The notes: generated by a model not told the origin, from the sequence alone. A stretch of DNA of 64,000 bases from Neospora caninum Liverpool (GCF_000208865.1 NC_018387.1:1488001-1552000), one strand, 5' to 3'. Positions 35,582 to 48,300 are shown, counted from the first letter of the stretch. Numbers and translations: made by a program.

Positions 35582-36491
35582 ATGGCCTCGCTGCAAACGA
35601 TGAAACGCGATGGGTTCGGGGCCTTCCTGCTCGCCTGCCTTCTCTTGTCGGTGTGCAGCCAAGATTCGCTCTTTTTGCCCGCGCGCAGAGATACTTCTCT
35701 GGCCGAATCAAAGCGGATCACGTCTCCGAGACACAATGCGGTGTCCGACAGTCTCGCGGGGCGTAGAGCACCCGCCGTACCTCTTCTACATACAAATATT
35801 TATACGCGCTGGGCAGATACGAGGCTCCTGTCCTCTCAGAGGCAGACTGCGGCTCCGCTCTCGAACCTGTTGCGCGTTTTCCCGTCCGTGTCTTGAGGCC
35901 GACTTTTTGAGTTTCACACCTCCGTTCCTCGACTGCAAATCCGTGGCCGGCCGCAGACGCCCACGTGGTTTAAATATCTCGGAAGAAAAGCTCGTGTCCG
36001 CCAAGGGAATGAGATCTTTACTAGAACCGCATCGAACGGTCGGCCGGGATCAACCGGCGGAGCACGGCGGATGCGCCGGTCGCCCTGCTGGACCGTCGCA
36101 GCTTCACAAAGGTGCGGAAAACGCGTTCCTCAAGTCCTCCCGTCTGAAATGCTTGAAATGCCGGGAGATCGTACCTCAAGAAACCACCGTCAGTCAGCTG
36201 TTAACGCGGGCCAGGCTTGACCCTACAGGCTTCTCTTTGGAGACAAATGCAGGCGCGCGAATGCGGGAGAAGTCACACACAGCGCTTCAGACAAATCACC
36301 TTTCCCAGGAAAAGGCACGAGAGCTCCTCCCATCCCTGAAAGACAACCATGGGGCTGCGAAATCTTTAGGACCAGAGGGACCGGGAGTCCAACGCACCCT
36401 CCGGCACTCCTACGTGACGTGTCTCAAGTGGTCAACACGTGAAGAAGCGAACGAGAGGACGACGCCCACCCGCAAGCTTTGCTTCCATTGA
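35582..36491 (+). CDS. Candidate small secreted protein, head to head with ISP4-like gene (weak)
   Basis: The frame from ATG 35582 (or 35600) to 35896 encodes about 104 residues with a textbook signal peptide, MKRDGFGAFLLACLLLSVC, then SQDSLFLPARRD. A second plus frame, open from 35610 to 36491, could supply a downstream exon through an acceptor such as GGCCGCAG near 35953; its residues include SRLKCLKCREIVPQET and a basic C-terminus. I found no strong GTRAGT donor to join them. The start lies only 12 bp from the ISP4-like ATG, on the other strand, so this would overlap that gene's 5' UTR. The signal peptide may therefore be accidental. Confidence 0.25.
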
Positions 36492-36533
36492 GAGGATGGC
36501 CGTCTGTAGCTGTCCACAGGCTACGTTTTCACC

Positions 36534-38080
36534 CTAAACCCAAAACGCCTGCGTCAATGATGCCACACTGCCACACTGCGGCGCCCGGTCGTCCTTGAGG
36601 GCGCTGAAGCGGTTGGGAACCACGCCCACGGATAGAAGCGGCCAGAGCGGCGCCGGCAGCTGTCGCTGTAAACGTGCGCAAGAGAAGTTGGATGCTTTAG
36701 CACCGGAAAGATTTCTGGTCTGCGGAGTAGCAAGGCAACCCATGAAAGCGGGCGAGCACCCGGGGACGAAACTGTGTGGTGCGAGACTCAAACCGCAGGA
36801 GCGCCTGTCTGGCCTGTCAGTTCCCCAATGCGTGTTGTGACGCAGAGAAAAGGCCCGGTCCGTGATCTGGGCCAGGTTCCCCAGATACGCTGTGGCGTCT
36901 TGGAAACCGTCGCGACGAGGACCAGAAAAGAGCTCGATGCCGGCGAACTCCCTGTCGCGGAAAAACACTGTACGCAGCTGACTGTGCAGAACTTTGGCCT
37001 GACGAGAAGGCACCGGAGATGCAGGACTTGAATCGAGGGACAGCGGACCCAGAAGCGAGAAAAACGCGTCGGCACGGGAAAAGCGAGAATTGCTTCCCTC
37101 GTACCAGAGTTCGCACGGGCGGAAAAGACAGCTTACTTTCCACGGCTGCGACTGTCACTCATCCTACCCCGAGAGAGAGAGAGTGAGGGGCAAATCCGAG
37201 TTTGCATTCGTAAAGGACGAGGAAGAAGTACGCCGTGAGCGTCGGAAAAACATCTGACAGAGGACGCAGCGGAAACTGAGTTGCGAAGAGGGCAATCTTT
37301 TGGAAGGGAAAACTTACGCGGAAGAACGCAAGCAAACCGGGCACATCGAAGCCGGAAAAAGTGAGACTAGAAAAAGGATCCGATGGGAGCGAGATTGACC
37401 AAGCGTTTCCAACTCCCGTTCCTTGCTGTCACCCCTCTCGACAAACCATCGGGGCAATCAAGGCGTCAAAAAGTCCGCGCCCTCTAACTACAGCGGTCTC
37501 AAAGCTGTTTTCGAGGCTGCCGACAGAGATCGGCTCTTAAAGTCCCCTCTTTTGCCGTTTCGAAATTCCTGCAGCCGACGCAATCCAAAACACTTGACTC
37601 TCACCGCGTACCCCAGTGCAAAGACTCTTCTGATCGATGCGCGCAGTATATTCGAACAAGCGCAAGTTGAGGCTCACCTTTACAAGGCCAGTACAAAGAC
37701 AGGGTAGTCCCCACGCGTCCGTGGGCGCAGTCCACAACGTCCGTATTCGCCTTCTCAGTCACACAGACCAGTTGGGGGGCAACGGAGGTTTGCGCTCAGA
37801 TGTCACATGCCTGTTTTTGTCTCGCTTTGCGGCGTCTTGAGATGGAATCCTCACTCTGTAGGGGATACGGACACTTGAAAAAAGGCAGAGAGACGGAGAA
37901 AGGGGCTCTTTCACGAACAGCCATTTCCGCACCGAGGGCGAGAGAGCAGAAGGGCAGTCCTGCGGCCACAGGCGGCACAGAGCAGAGTGCATGCCTCTCT
38001 AGCTCTGGGCACCTGCGCTTGTCTCCGTTGCTCAGGTTTTGCAGCTGAAGCACACTCCGTCTGATGCCTCCAGTGCCCAT
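36534..38080 (-). CDS. Unidentified multi-exon gene, 5' end unresolved
   Basis: Three minus-strand segments look coding and join in phase: one ending at the donor at 37678 (TAAAG|GTGAGC), containing LVCVTEKANTDVVDCAHG and TTLSLYWPCKG; 37421-37318 (GVGNAWSISLPSDPFSS, then DVPGLLAFFR|GTAAGT); and 37151-36534, with acceptor TGACAG after a CTCTCTCTCT tract. The last reads PWKVSCLFRPCELWYEGSN, then FFRDREFAGIELFSGPRR, and stops at 36534. The FRPxELWYEG stretch recalls the region around the RPEET core of BAH domains, but that is a weak impression. The 5' end may start at the ATG near 38080 or lie further right, where a Cys-rich minus ORF (38032-38241: NVWRCLCHTC, SDGVCFSC) is also open. I do not recognise the protein. 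Confidence 0.45.
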
Positions 38081-41000
38081 GGATAAGCTGCCGTTAGCGA
38101 AAGGGCGTCAAGGGGGAAAGGGTCATCGATCGTGCGGCACGTGTGACACAGGCAACGCCACACATTTTCGTATGCTTGTGGCTGTGTCTCGCGTTCATCG
38201 CGAATGTCAACTAGCCGGGGACTTTGCACAGGCCTTTTCACGGCCGTGCCCCTGTCTTGGGCAACAAAAAGTCAGCAATTTGAGGCTGCCTCATTTTTCA
38301 AAACAATGCGTGTTGCCTCGCATCAGGATCCATCTGCTCTCGTATATGCAGGACGGCATCACAGGAAAAGAAGTTGGCATGCCGTACTGTAAACGCTGCT
38401 GGGCAAAGCAGGGGTCAACGACGTTCATGGCTGGCCGTTCACGAATCGTCCCATTGCCGCGTAGAGCATCTGCTCACAATCCCATCGAGCTCTTCTTCGA
38501 GTACCGCGACTCCCTCGCTCTTCCCGCAGCGCCGCCCATCTTGCTAAGAGTTACTGCTTGGGAAAACAGAAGGGGAATTCTCTAGCACAATGCTCATGGC
38601 GTTTACACACACCAGTCAAAAACCGTACCCCAGGCGTTTTGTGATCCGAACATTTCGCTGGAGTGTGGATGCTCCCGATGTTACTGTAGGTCGAATGGCC
38701 CTTGGGACAGACTAACAGAAGCACTGATGGAGGACCATCTGGAGAGAAGCCGGGGCGTGAAGGCTCCGTGCCGTGCCATGTGAAACGGCACGAAGCCCTC
38801 AGACCAGACTCCGTGACGCCGTCTTTTCCATTACAGTGACTTCTACTACAGTGGCAGCTGCGTTTCCCTTAAACAGGCTGTACTGCCGGCAACCCACTCA
38901 GACCAGACGGTTTTCGAAGTCATGAATGATGCTGGATTCATAAACCTGTATGGAGTAAAATGGGGAATACAGCATGAACTGTGTTCACTCTTACGCAGGA
39001 AATATGTGATATTTGTAACGACGCCACCTTCTCAGCGAAAGCGTCCGTAGCGACCACCAGGCACGACGACCGTACGCGATTTTTCAGCGGGCTGTTGCTC
39101 TATAGGCCCTGTGGGTTCAGATGGGACAGAGATCGTTTAGACGACATACATATTCTCTACTGCCAATTATTTTGTCCAAGATGGGGATTACAGGAAAAGC
39201 TCCTTCCGTCCCTTGTCTTTCTGGATTGGCTACGGCACGACAACGGTACCGCCCTTGGACGAACCAACATTTCAATCTGGTAAAGTGCACGGAACTGTGT
39301 GTGCGTGTGAGAAGGGTTGTTTCACCGGTCCAGCAATCTGCAGAACGGCAATTGTTGCGTTCTACGCCTGCGATCTAACAGCAGAATGGGTCTGGCAAAC
39401 CTCTGCACTGCACTACCTTAAAAGTGGTGGTATGCTCATCTCACGGTATCGAGGAACTCCCTCCACACGGGTGTTTTACTATACAGAAAACGCAGGCAAA
39501 AAGAGAACATTCTTAAGTAAGCTGTCATGCTGATGACAAGGATGATCACGTGTTGCCAGAACAAGGAAGCCCCCAGCACAGCACATCTCCATGGGAGAAC
39601 GGATTTTGCGCGGGCCATAAAAAAATAGGTCTCGTCGAGCCTATGTGTTTTTTTTACCTCTTATCGCGGATTATCTTCGAGAAATATAACATATTAGCCA
39701 AAAGATGGACAGTTTTCACATCAGCTGAGGCTGCTTCCTTTCTCGTCTTTATATAATGATGTGTCGTGTGTTCGCTCAGCGGGAAGAACACTTGTGGAGA
39801 GCCATATATCGAAGCGGACCACGCGAGAACCACGAAGTCCCAAAAGATCACCAGCGGGGCCCGGGGTCTCATATTCAGACACAAACGGGAGATGCAGAAA
39901 GCGTGTCTGTAGTTTGAAGGTTTGCCTAATACTTGTCGCACCTATGGAGACACAGCGCGCCAGAAGCATTTTTCTGGCACATTTGAACTTGCCATTGCCA
40001 GGAAGTCTGCGTGAGAGTCCTATTTACTCGACTACACTTTTAATCAAGGGGTACATGGGTCGGAAAGGGTTTCCTTGTTCCTTTTGGACAAAGAGAGAGA
40101 CAGAGAGGGAGCCGTACAGAGACACTATTTGATTGGATGAACTTACAGGTTCGAACCATATACTGTACATGTGCGGAAAGAGCAGGATATACGCTTAAGG
40201 CTTTGTTTCTCCTTCTGTTACTCCATTCGCCAAAAACAGAGGAAAAGCTGCAGGCGTTTTATACGTCTCTTCCTTGGGGACTGCCTTTGCCACGTACCTG
40301 TTCTAAAGCGGAAAGTCTGTCTCCTTTCGAACCATCAGCCGTTCTTCGGCGCAACCTGAGCCCGCTGTCCGGCGGGCCGCGAAAGATGCAGCCTCTTTGG
40401 GCCCTTGCTTATTTTTTTCACTTTTCGTGCCCCCCTCGTTCGTGAAACATCAATTTCGGTCGCTGGGCATCATCGGAAGCGGGAGCTCTCCGTGGTTTGC
40501 CGTCTGCTGAAGAGACCGGCTTTTCCTGCGCTTTACGATTCCGCCGAGACTCGCCGCTGTGCTGCTACTTCAGCACGTGTTATAGTTTGCATAGGCGGCC
40601 TCATCTTCCGTGTCCTTCCGCTCCTCTGCTCTCGTCAGTTCTCCCTTTTTCGTGTCTTTTCTTCTTTTTCCTTTCCATGTTGGCGGCCTTCTCCCTACCC
40701 TTTGCCCCATCGTCCCTGCTGCGTTCTCCCTCCCGCCTGCCGGTCTCTCGTCTCCTCTCCCGAATTTTCTTTTCCCGGTCGCTTCTCTTCGGAGTTTCCA
40801 TTCTCTCCGCCTTGACAACCTTTTCGTATCCTTCTTTTCCTTACCCTATTCACGAACCTCGATTTTCAGACAGAAAAGGTCTGTGTGCCGTCTAACCGGA
40901 GACGCCTTCAGCCCGGCTTCTGTTTCCTGGCTCGTGGAGAGGCAACGTCCAGCGCCCATCATCTGTCTCTCCTTATACTTTCTCCGTTCTTTTTGTTCGT

Positions 41001-41927
41001 CCTTTTCCTGCTACGTCACTTCTCCTGGCTTCCTCTGGTGTCTCTTCTCGGCTCTTCGCCTCTGTAGGGCCTGCATGCGCTCCCACCACCTTTGTCTCGA
41101 GAGAGAGACCTCTGACGGGTCCGCCGGTCGTCATTCATGCAAAAAAGTAGAAATTTCCACCGGTCTAGAACCCTGCGGCTTCTCAGAGGGATTCTAATTT
41201 GAAGGTGCCTCGATCGTTGCCTCGTCCCGCAGTCCTTTCCGCCTTCGTTTCCACCGTTTGCCGCCCTTTTCGTCTCTCAGATCCTCGCATTCCCATCGGA
41301 TCTTCGCGTTGGCCGGCGACAAGATGGTACGAAGAAAAACCGGTAAAATTCTCTCCATGTTGAGAAAATGGAGAGCAGCCATGGGCTTACACATTGGCAA
41401 AGAAATGAAGCGACGGACATACGCCTCGAACAGAAACGCCGTTCTCTGCGAGTTCAGGAAAGACGACATGCGGATACGTGCACGCCAGTGTAGTCCAACT
41501 CATAGTGTATACTCCTCAGAAAAAAGGTAGTTTGTAGAAACCTATGAGGCATGTTTATAATGAGCGGATGCTAAGAGCGGTCCTACAACCACCTTTTGGT
41601 TTGATGGAACCTTCACACCTTAAACAGTACACTGGATAGATCAGCAAAGAAAGTGGATGTGAGCGTCTCTTAGGTATGTGAAGTGGGTTCCAGGTGTGAT
41701 TGTTTTCGTTGTTTTCTTCCGTTCCGCTCTTCTCGCTTATTCTTCCCAGCTTCGCGGAAGGTGTGTGCGTTACCCACGAGTGGGGTTTTCTGCTGTTTCG
41801 TGTTCGATGGTCTAGAAATGCCTGTGGCGCATCCCTACAAGTGCCGTGGCCAGTGGAAGGAACGAACTGCACGCCGTGTCTTCGCGGGTTTCCCATTCGT
41901 CCCTTCTTGTCTCTGCTTTCTCTTTAG
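38081..41927. other. Poorly resolved region and LSM2 leader
   Basis: Plus-strand ORFs with CxxC pairs and upstream AG acceptors occur at 38349-38585 (MPYCKRCWAKQG, acceptor TATATGCAG) and 39001-39283 (EICDICNDATF, acceptor TTACGCAG). They could be exons of one plus-strand gene, but no chain of phases or start was found. From about 40560 to 41300 the plus strand is strongly pyrimidine-rich, typical of a 5' UTR or leader intron; LSM2 follows. ORFs in that tract are compositional artefacts. Confidence 0.4.
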
Positions 41928-42879
41928 ATGTTCTTTTCCTTCTTCCAGACGCTAGTCGAGCGTCAAACTCAAATCATGGTCGAGTTGAAAAACGACCTGC
42001 AAATCACCGGTTCCCTCCACTCGGTGGACCAGTTCCTCAACATCAAGTTGAATAACGTCTCGGTGGCAGATCCGGAGAAGTGCCCACACCTAGTAAGGCG
42101 GGAAACCGAATTAGAAAAACGCGAAAACTGGCGACGGGGTGTCCAGTGTCTGTGGCGCGCCATCAAGGGATCTGGATTTCGCGTTCCTGCGCAGCTGCAA
42201 CAGCTGTGGCGAAGAAACAGTCAGTTGTCGGAGGCGAGGAGATCTTTTTTTCCGAGGAGTCTTCACTTGATAATCAGCGAAGATAGAGGAACGGCTGCTC
42301 TGTTCCCTTCAGACGCCCTATAGCAGATACGGGGGATGCCCATCAGCACTTGCATAGTCAGGAGGGAAGGAACGTCTATTGGGCTTCTGTGGGTGGCCGG
42401 AGAAAGCGTAAGGAGAGGTAATACGAAGCTTACTTTCCTGGGTTTTTTATAGACTGTGTTTTTCCTCTCCATGTGTCTGTGGCTGTAATATCTCTTTCGT
42501 TTTGAAACGTGCCTTCTTTTCGAATTGTTCCCTTTTACCCCTCGACCTTCTTGCGGCTCCGCTCCTTCGCCGAGACTGGCCGCTTTGCCACACCGCCTTT
42601 CCGACCGTCTCGAACGCTCTGTGTTTCGTGCCTCGTTTTTCCTCTCCTCACTTTGCTCGCCGCCCTTCCTCGTCTTCCATCGTTCTCCTTTCTCTCCCGT
42701 GCATGCTTGCGGCTCCTCTGTTTTCTGTTTTTTTCACTCAGCTCTCGATCAAGAATTGCTTCGTCCGAGGTTCGGCCGTTCGATACGTTCATCTGCCTCC
42801 TTCTGCGGTTGATGTGGGCCAGCTGCAAGACATGTGTCGCCGAGAGAGCGCGAGTGGACACGACCGAGACAAAAAGTAG
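41928..42879 (+). CDS. LSM2: U6 snRNA-associated Sm-like protein LSm2
   Basis: Subunit of the LSm2-8 ring on U6 snRNA (nucleus, splicing) and of the LSm1-7 ring in mRNA decay (cytoplasm). Exon 1 is 41928-42092 and exon 2 is 42742-42879, both phase 0, giving 100 residues, close to the ~95 of the human protein. Sm1 motif: VELKNDLQITGSLHSVDQFLNIKL, residues 18-41, with the strand-turn VDQFLNIKL diagnostic of LSm2; then VADPEKCPHL. Sm2 motif from exon 2: KNCFVRGSAVRYVHLP. The first residues, MFFSFFQTLV, match the LSm2 start, so the ATG is secure. That ATG follows immediately on TTCTCTTTAG, so an intron in the 5' UTR probably ends exactly at the start codon. Family certainty is very high. Confidence 0.95.
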
Positions 42880-45381
42880 ATGTTCATACCCGTCGCGTAG
42901 TGCCTCGACCTTTTGGTTTTCCAATTCCCTCTCCCCTCTTCGCTCATATATCTGCACGGACTAGGTTTCTGTTCACGCCGCTTTTGCCAGCTCTCGTGCC
43001 TGGCCGATTTGCCCGGGTGCTGGTTGTCGGGAGAAGGTTTGCTGGGGGGAACTTGTTTTTGTTTTGGATGCTCCGTCTTTTCTCCCTCTGATCTACTTCG
43101 TCTTACGGGGACGGCCTCCCCGCCTCCTGCCGTGTCCTCTACGGTGCCTGTCTTCCGCTGCTGAGCCTGAAAGTCTGTGAATTCTGCCTTGTACTCTCAT
43201 GTTTCGCGCCGTTGTTGCGGCCACGCTCCCTGAGAAGAAATGGAGGCCTGCAGTTTCTCTCCACCCCGGTTGCTCAAATTCCGTCGGGAAGTGCCCTTCC
43301 TCACCGCTTGTCTCGCGCATGCCACACAAGAGTGGCAAACACCTCAAACCACTCGCTTGATTGCACACGCATGCCCACACACAGTTATTCATACGCGACT
43401 ATATGTATCCCCCATATACATATAGATGCATCTACATGCACATATGTACTGAAGCGCCCTAGAGGCACTTTCACATCTACTAAAACAAGTACAAATTCGT
43501 ACACACTAGTGCTCCCGCATATAAAGAAGACCTTTCTGCTTCAATTCAGCAGATCACTGGCAGTAGAGCGTCTTGGTACCACCATTCGGTAGGTAAAGAG
43601 GACGCCGATCGCGGCGGCAGACGAATGGTGTTTCCCTGTAGAAATCGCACAGTTGTGCGCGTGCTGTTACACACCCACCCGGTGTATTTCTACAGCGATA
43701 GAGGCGGGATGTTCCTCGCTCTCTGTCGTCTGCAGAAGTACATGGCCTCGACTGTCTAGGCACCTGCAGCATGTTGGCTGTTGCGACAATTTGCGCCCAG
43801 ATTGCGCCGATCGGAGGCGCGTTTAAACAGCCCAGGGAGGCGCGCTGCATGAAGACGGTACGGCTCCGCCAGAAGCCAAGACCTCTGTCCCTCCGCCCGT
43901 CTCTCTCGGCGCATTTCCCCCGAGGGTCCCGGTGCTTGTCCCCGGAAAAGAATGTGACAGCGATCGAGGAGAGCAGTGGAAAAAACCAGCCAAGGAAAAC
44001 ACGCAGCACGTGTCTATACACCGTCTCCTCCCCAGGAGGATGGGACAGAAAGAAATCAGCGCAAAACGAGGAAGATCCGCGGCTCTCGCGTCGTTCCTGT
44101 CGTCGGAAGTTAGCGGGACGACCGTCACCACGGCTTCTATACCGCCATTCGAGAAAAAAGAGACTCTTCCTACAAAGCAGAAAACAAGACATCTCTCCCG
44201 ACGTTGGTTCGCGTCGAGCGAACGTTGCGTATCCTCCGTCAATGACGAAGCATGGACTTCCACCTCGGGCCACACATATTTATGTACACAGCCCCTGCGT
44301 GTGCGTATACACACTGGCACAAACGGGAAAAATGATCGCGAAAGGCTAGACGGAGAGGCAGACGACGCGCGCGAGAGAAACGAGATTTGAGAGGCACACA
44401 GGGAGTGCACGACTGCCTGTGTGCCTCTCAGGTGTGGACTCTGAACGAACGCAGATGGCCCCTCAGCGGGAAGCGAAAAGAAAAGGATGGCGTTGTCACC
44501 ATGTACACGCTGTCGAAAAGCAACTCGCTTTGGCCTTCTCGCCAAAACCAGCGCTGTTTCCTCATTCCCGTGTCTACATGCCTTTCCTTCGCAAGCACGT
44601 GCACACGAGATAGCAAGCGCGGCTGAGCCTTCTGGTGTACAGGGAGTCTCATGTTGATTGCGCCGAGAGACGACGTCCTCTGGAAAAAGCCTGGTATCGC
44701 CTGTTACTTCTTTCTGACTATTGAAGGAAAACGGCGCGAGCACGAAGGACACATCAACGCGACGGCCTTTGAAAAAGGAAGACCGCGCGAGGTTTAGGTC
44801 TTCTTTGCACGTGTTCACACGCGAACGTTGCGCAAATGCCGTCTCCTGCCCTTAAGAGGGAAGAATAACGATCCTTTCCTCGACTCCAGAGGAAACTCGC
44901 GACACAGGCGCTTCCGGATGCGCGTGCAGTCGCCATTGCTACCTCCCACCTTCCTCTTCCCTTCATTCCAATGCAGCACACGGACACAGAGTCTCGTTCC
45001 CTGCGCGCCTCTCTCCCTGTCTACCTGTTTTCTGAAACGGACCTCCCTGTACAGGCGTCGGTGCCGTCGGGTGTACATGCACATCCACATCCAGACCTTC
45101 TGCAGGCGTCCTTCGTACCGTCTGGACAGATATCACAGATCCCTATTCGCCGCCGCACAAAGCGTATGTCCCTCGACACTCGACTTTTCCGGGGAACTGC
45201 CCGTCTCTTTCCCGTGTCGGGTGGACGCGTGTGTCGCCGGCGTTCCTTCCGCTGGACCGAGGCCGTTTGTGTGGCTGTCGTTTTGCCTGGGATTCACCCT
45301 GACCCCGCTTTCTTCCGGCCAAACCTGAACACGTGCGAGAAGTCTCTTCGCTTCTTCCCGCTCGCCGCCCTTGCTTGGCTC
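42880..45381. other. Convergent 3' regions of LSM2 and the MORN gene
   Basis: Between two stops on opposite strands. A 331-codon minus ORF (43823-44818) exists but is Ser/Arg/Cys/Phe-rich without a domain and lies past the MORN stop, so I read it as non-coding. A short TA/CA-rich patch occurs near 43380-43450. No other feature. Confidence 0.5.
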
Positions 45382-48300
45382 TCAGGAGACACCTCTAGCT
45401 TTCGAGAGGGCCCGGCCCGCAAGTCCACGCTGCTCGTACCGGGCCCTCGCTCTGAGGAGCTGCCGCTCTCTTCGCAGACTGCGCCTCTCTCGCCTTGCCT
45501 CGGAGACAGGCAGGAAGCGCGGCTGTCGCTGCGCCGCCGCATCCACGCGCCTCCCGTTGACGATCCAGATGCCTCCGCACTCCTTCGCCGCTGGTGATTG
45601 TGGCTGATCGAGAAGAGGCTCTTTTTTCGGCCGCGCTCCTCTGCCTCGCCTTTCACCCTGCTCGAACCCGCTTTGCTCGAATCCGACAGGACATCGGGAG
45701 ATCCTACCCAGCGAAACACACACACACACGCACCCCCAAGGAACACCCGGCAGAGAGAACGGTCTGTCCCTGAAGCGACAAGCGGAAACGACTTGCGATT
45801 GGCCCACCCGTCCACCGTGCGCTACGAGTCTTCCTACAGAGAGCTGGCTGTACTCAATATCTGCAGAGAGCTTGCGAGAGAGAGGGCGATCGCAAGAGAA
45901 AAGACGCGATGTGAGTCAAAAACGTGAGAGGTCGGACCTCCGGCGGTTGCCTCCCAAGTCCTCCGTTCTTCCCTGCCCATCTCGCGTCCTGTCACACTAT
46001 CCATGCGACGGACCCAAATGCAGTGGCCGTCCTCTGACTCGTTGTTGTCCCCTCCCCTCCCTGTACCTTGCGTGAGGGACCCCCCGGGGTTTGTGTGGCT
46101 TCCTGGCCCTGAGGGACGAGCGGCGGGGTTGGGGATTTCGCGCCCCGCTCCGTCGCGGTAGACGCCGACGCCCGGCACCTGGCGCCCTTCCCTCCACTCC
46201 CCTTCGAACGACCTTCCATCTGGCCAGGTCAGACGGCCTGGCGAGAGCAGAGAGAAAACGCAGTCGGAGAGGAGCACCCAGTGAGGCCAGAAAGCGAGGT
46301 CCGCAGAAGGCAGCGGGGAGCGGAACGAGGAAACAGGAGAGGTCCAACTGAGACACGACAAACGCAGAGAAAGCGAAAGCGCCGGGGCGCTCGAGGAGGC
46401 CGAAGAGCGGAAGGAACTATGGAGCAGTGGAAAGGCAACCGAGGTATGTGCAGCCAGGGAATGAGTGATGGGGAAGAGAACGAAGGGCTGGGGGACTGAG
46501 GGAGGAGATACACGAAGGAGAGGGAGACACAAATCTTTCCCCAGGCACGCCAGGAAGGACGCGAGGGACGAGAGGGGAGAGCTCGAGATCTCCGGGGGAA
46601 GAGGCAGGACACGAAGAAAGCGCAGCAAGAGACGCAGGCAAACGAGACCAAGAGAGCAAGACCGGCTGTATGGACACACGAAAACTTTGAGAGAACATGG
46701 GAGGTGCTCCAGCGAGAGAGGCGAGCTGGAACTGCGAGGGAAGCGAAGGGCGACGCAGAACCTCACAGAATCCATCGAGAGAATTACCTTTTCCGTGTTT
46801 GCGATCGTCGGCGTAGTCGCCTTCATGCATGCGGCCATCAGGGAACGTCATTCGCCCTTTCCCATGCATGTGGTTTCTGAACCACTGTCCTGAGAGACCC
46901 GAAGCAAACAGCAACGTAAGCCGTGTGGAATCACCAGCCCCGACAAGACAGGTTTACCCCAAAGACGCACCGCGCACAGCAGAGACGAACTCCTCTTACC
47001 GAAACAAAGTTCTTTCCCTGTGTACACCACTCCCCAGTTAAGTGCACCTGGGTACGCAGACATATATTGCGGCTGTGAACTTCTGTACTCTTTTTAGAGG
47101 GGCCGCAACGCGACGAATCCGTCCACCGGAGACACGAACGTGGTTCTTCGCCGCCCTCGAAGCCCGCGCCGCTGCGTCGGTTTCCAGCGCTCTCGCCCCC
47201 TCGTTCGCCTTCTCGGGCGCTGTTGACTTGCCTGAGTAGCTCTTGCCGTCAGTCCAAACGTAGGTTCCCTCGCCGTGGATGTCGTTCTGGAAGAACTGAC
47301 CCTCGTAGCTGCTGCCGTCTGGCCAGGTGAACTTTCCCGTGCCGCTCTTCAGCCCCGCCTTGTAGTTGCCTTCGTACGAAGAACCGTCCATCCAGCGCTC
47401 GCGGCCGATGCCTTCTTGAACGTCACTGACCCACTGCCCTGGAACAGGGGAAGGAAAGAGAGGAAGATCGCCGCGCAGACACTGCCCCGGCGCGCGAGAT
47501 TCGGCCACGCAGCCCGAGAAAGAAAACCACGGAACCGAGGAGAGGACGCGAGAAGGGAAAAACAGTGGAGAAGGAAGAAGAGAGGAGATAGAGGAGATCT
47601 GGACAGAACACAACGCAAACCCGCTTCCTGCTGCTAAAGGCATTCCTGCGCAACATGCAGCACGCGGTGAGAGAAAGAAGCCGGCAGATGCACCGAAAGC
47701 GCACTTCACACGAAGAACAAGTCTCGAGAGGACACGGGAGAGGAAACGATTGACAGAGAACTACAAGACACAGAGAGAGAGAGAGCCAACTAGTGAGAGA
47801 AAAACAACGTACCTTCGTAGGAGGATCCGTCAGAATGCGTGAACGTCCCCGTGCCATGGGCCTGGTTGTCTTTCCACTGCCCCTCGTACACATCCCCTGG
47901 ACAACGAACATTAGAACACGCATGGAGACATCTGCTGACGTGTCTTACACACATGTACATGAAGACATATGAATATATATATATATATCTCTATATATAG
48001 AGAGAGATGTAGATGCATAGCGATCAGGGTGCGAAGGTAAGTAGAAATGTCTGTGCGTACCTCAATATATACCTGCATACAGAGGCACTTGCGAAAGTCT
48101 CGATGCATGGCTTCCTCAGGTCTTATCGACACGTTTTTGTCGGTCTCTGGCTCTTTCTCTCCCGGTCTTTCCTTTATTCCACGAGCTTTTCTGCCTGTCG
48201 TCGCTCACCAGAAGGGTGAATGAACTTCCCGGGTCCGTTGGCGGCGTCGTCGACGAAGTAGCCTTCGAACCTCGATCCGCACGGCCGAATGAGGACACCG

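Noticed and set aside
38820..39760. Possible nuclear insertion of mitochondrial DNA (AT-richer patch)
   Set aside because: No recognisable cob, cox1 or rRNA fragment could be read.
40560..41300. Several plus-strand ORFs upstream of LSM2
   Set aside because: Pyrimidine-rich tract; Ser/Phe/Leu/Pro composition only; behaves as leader or intron DNA.
43823..44818. 331-codon minus-strand ORF
   Set aside because: Lies past the MORN stop, no domain, Ser/Phe/Cys/Arg-rich composition; the plus strand is also open in places.
45834..46067. Reading MORN exon 7 through to the stop at 45834
   Set aside because: A good donor (GCAAG|GTACAGG) and an in-phase exon at 45590-45382 give a better C-terminus.
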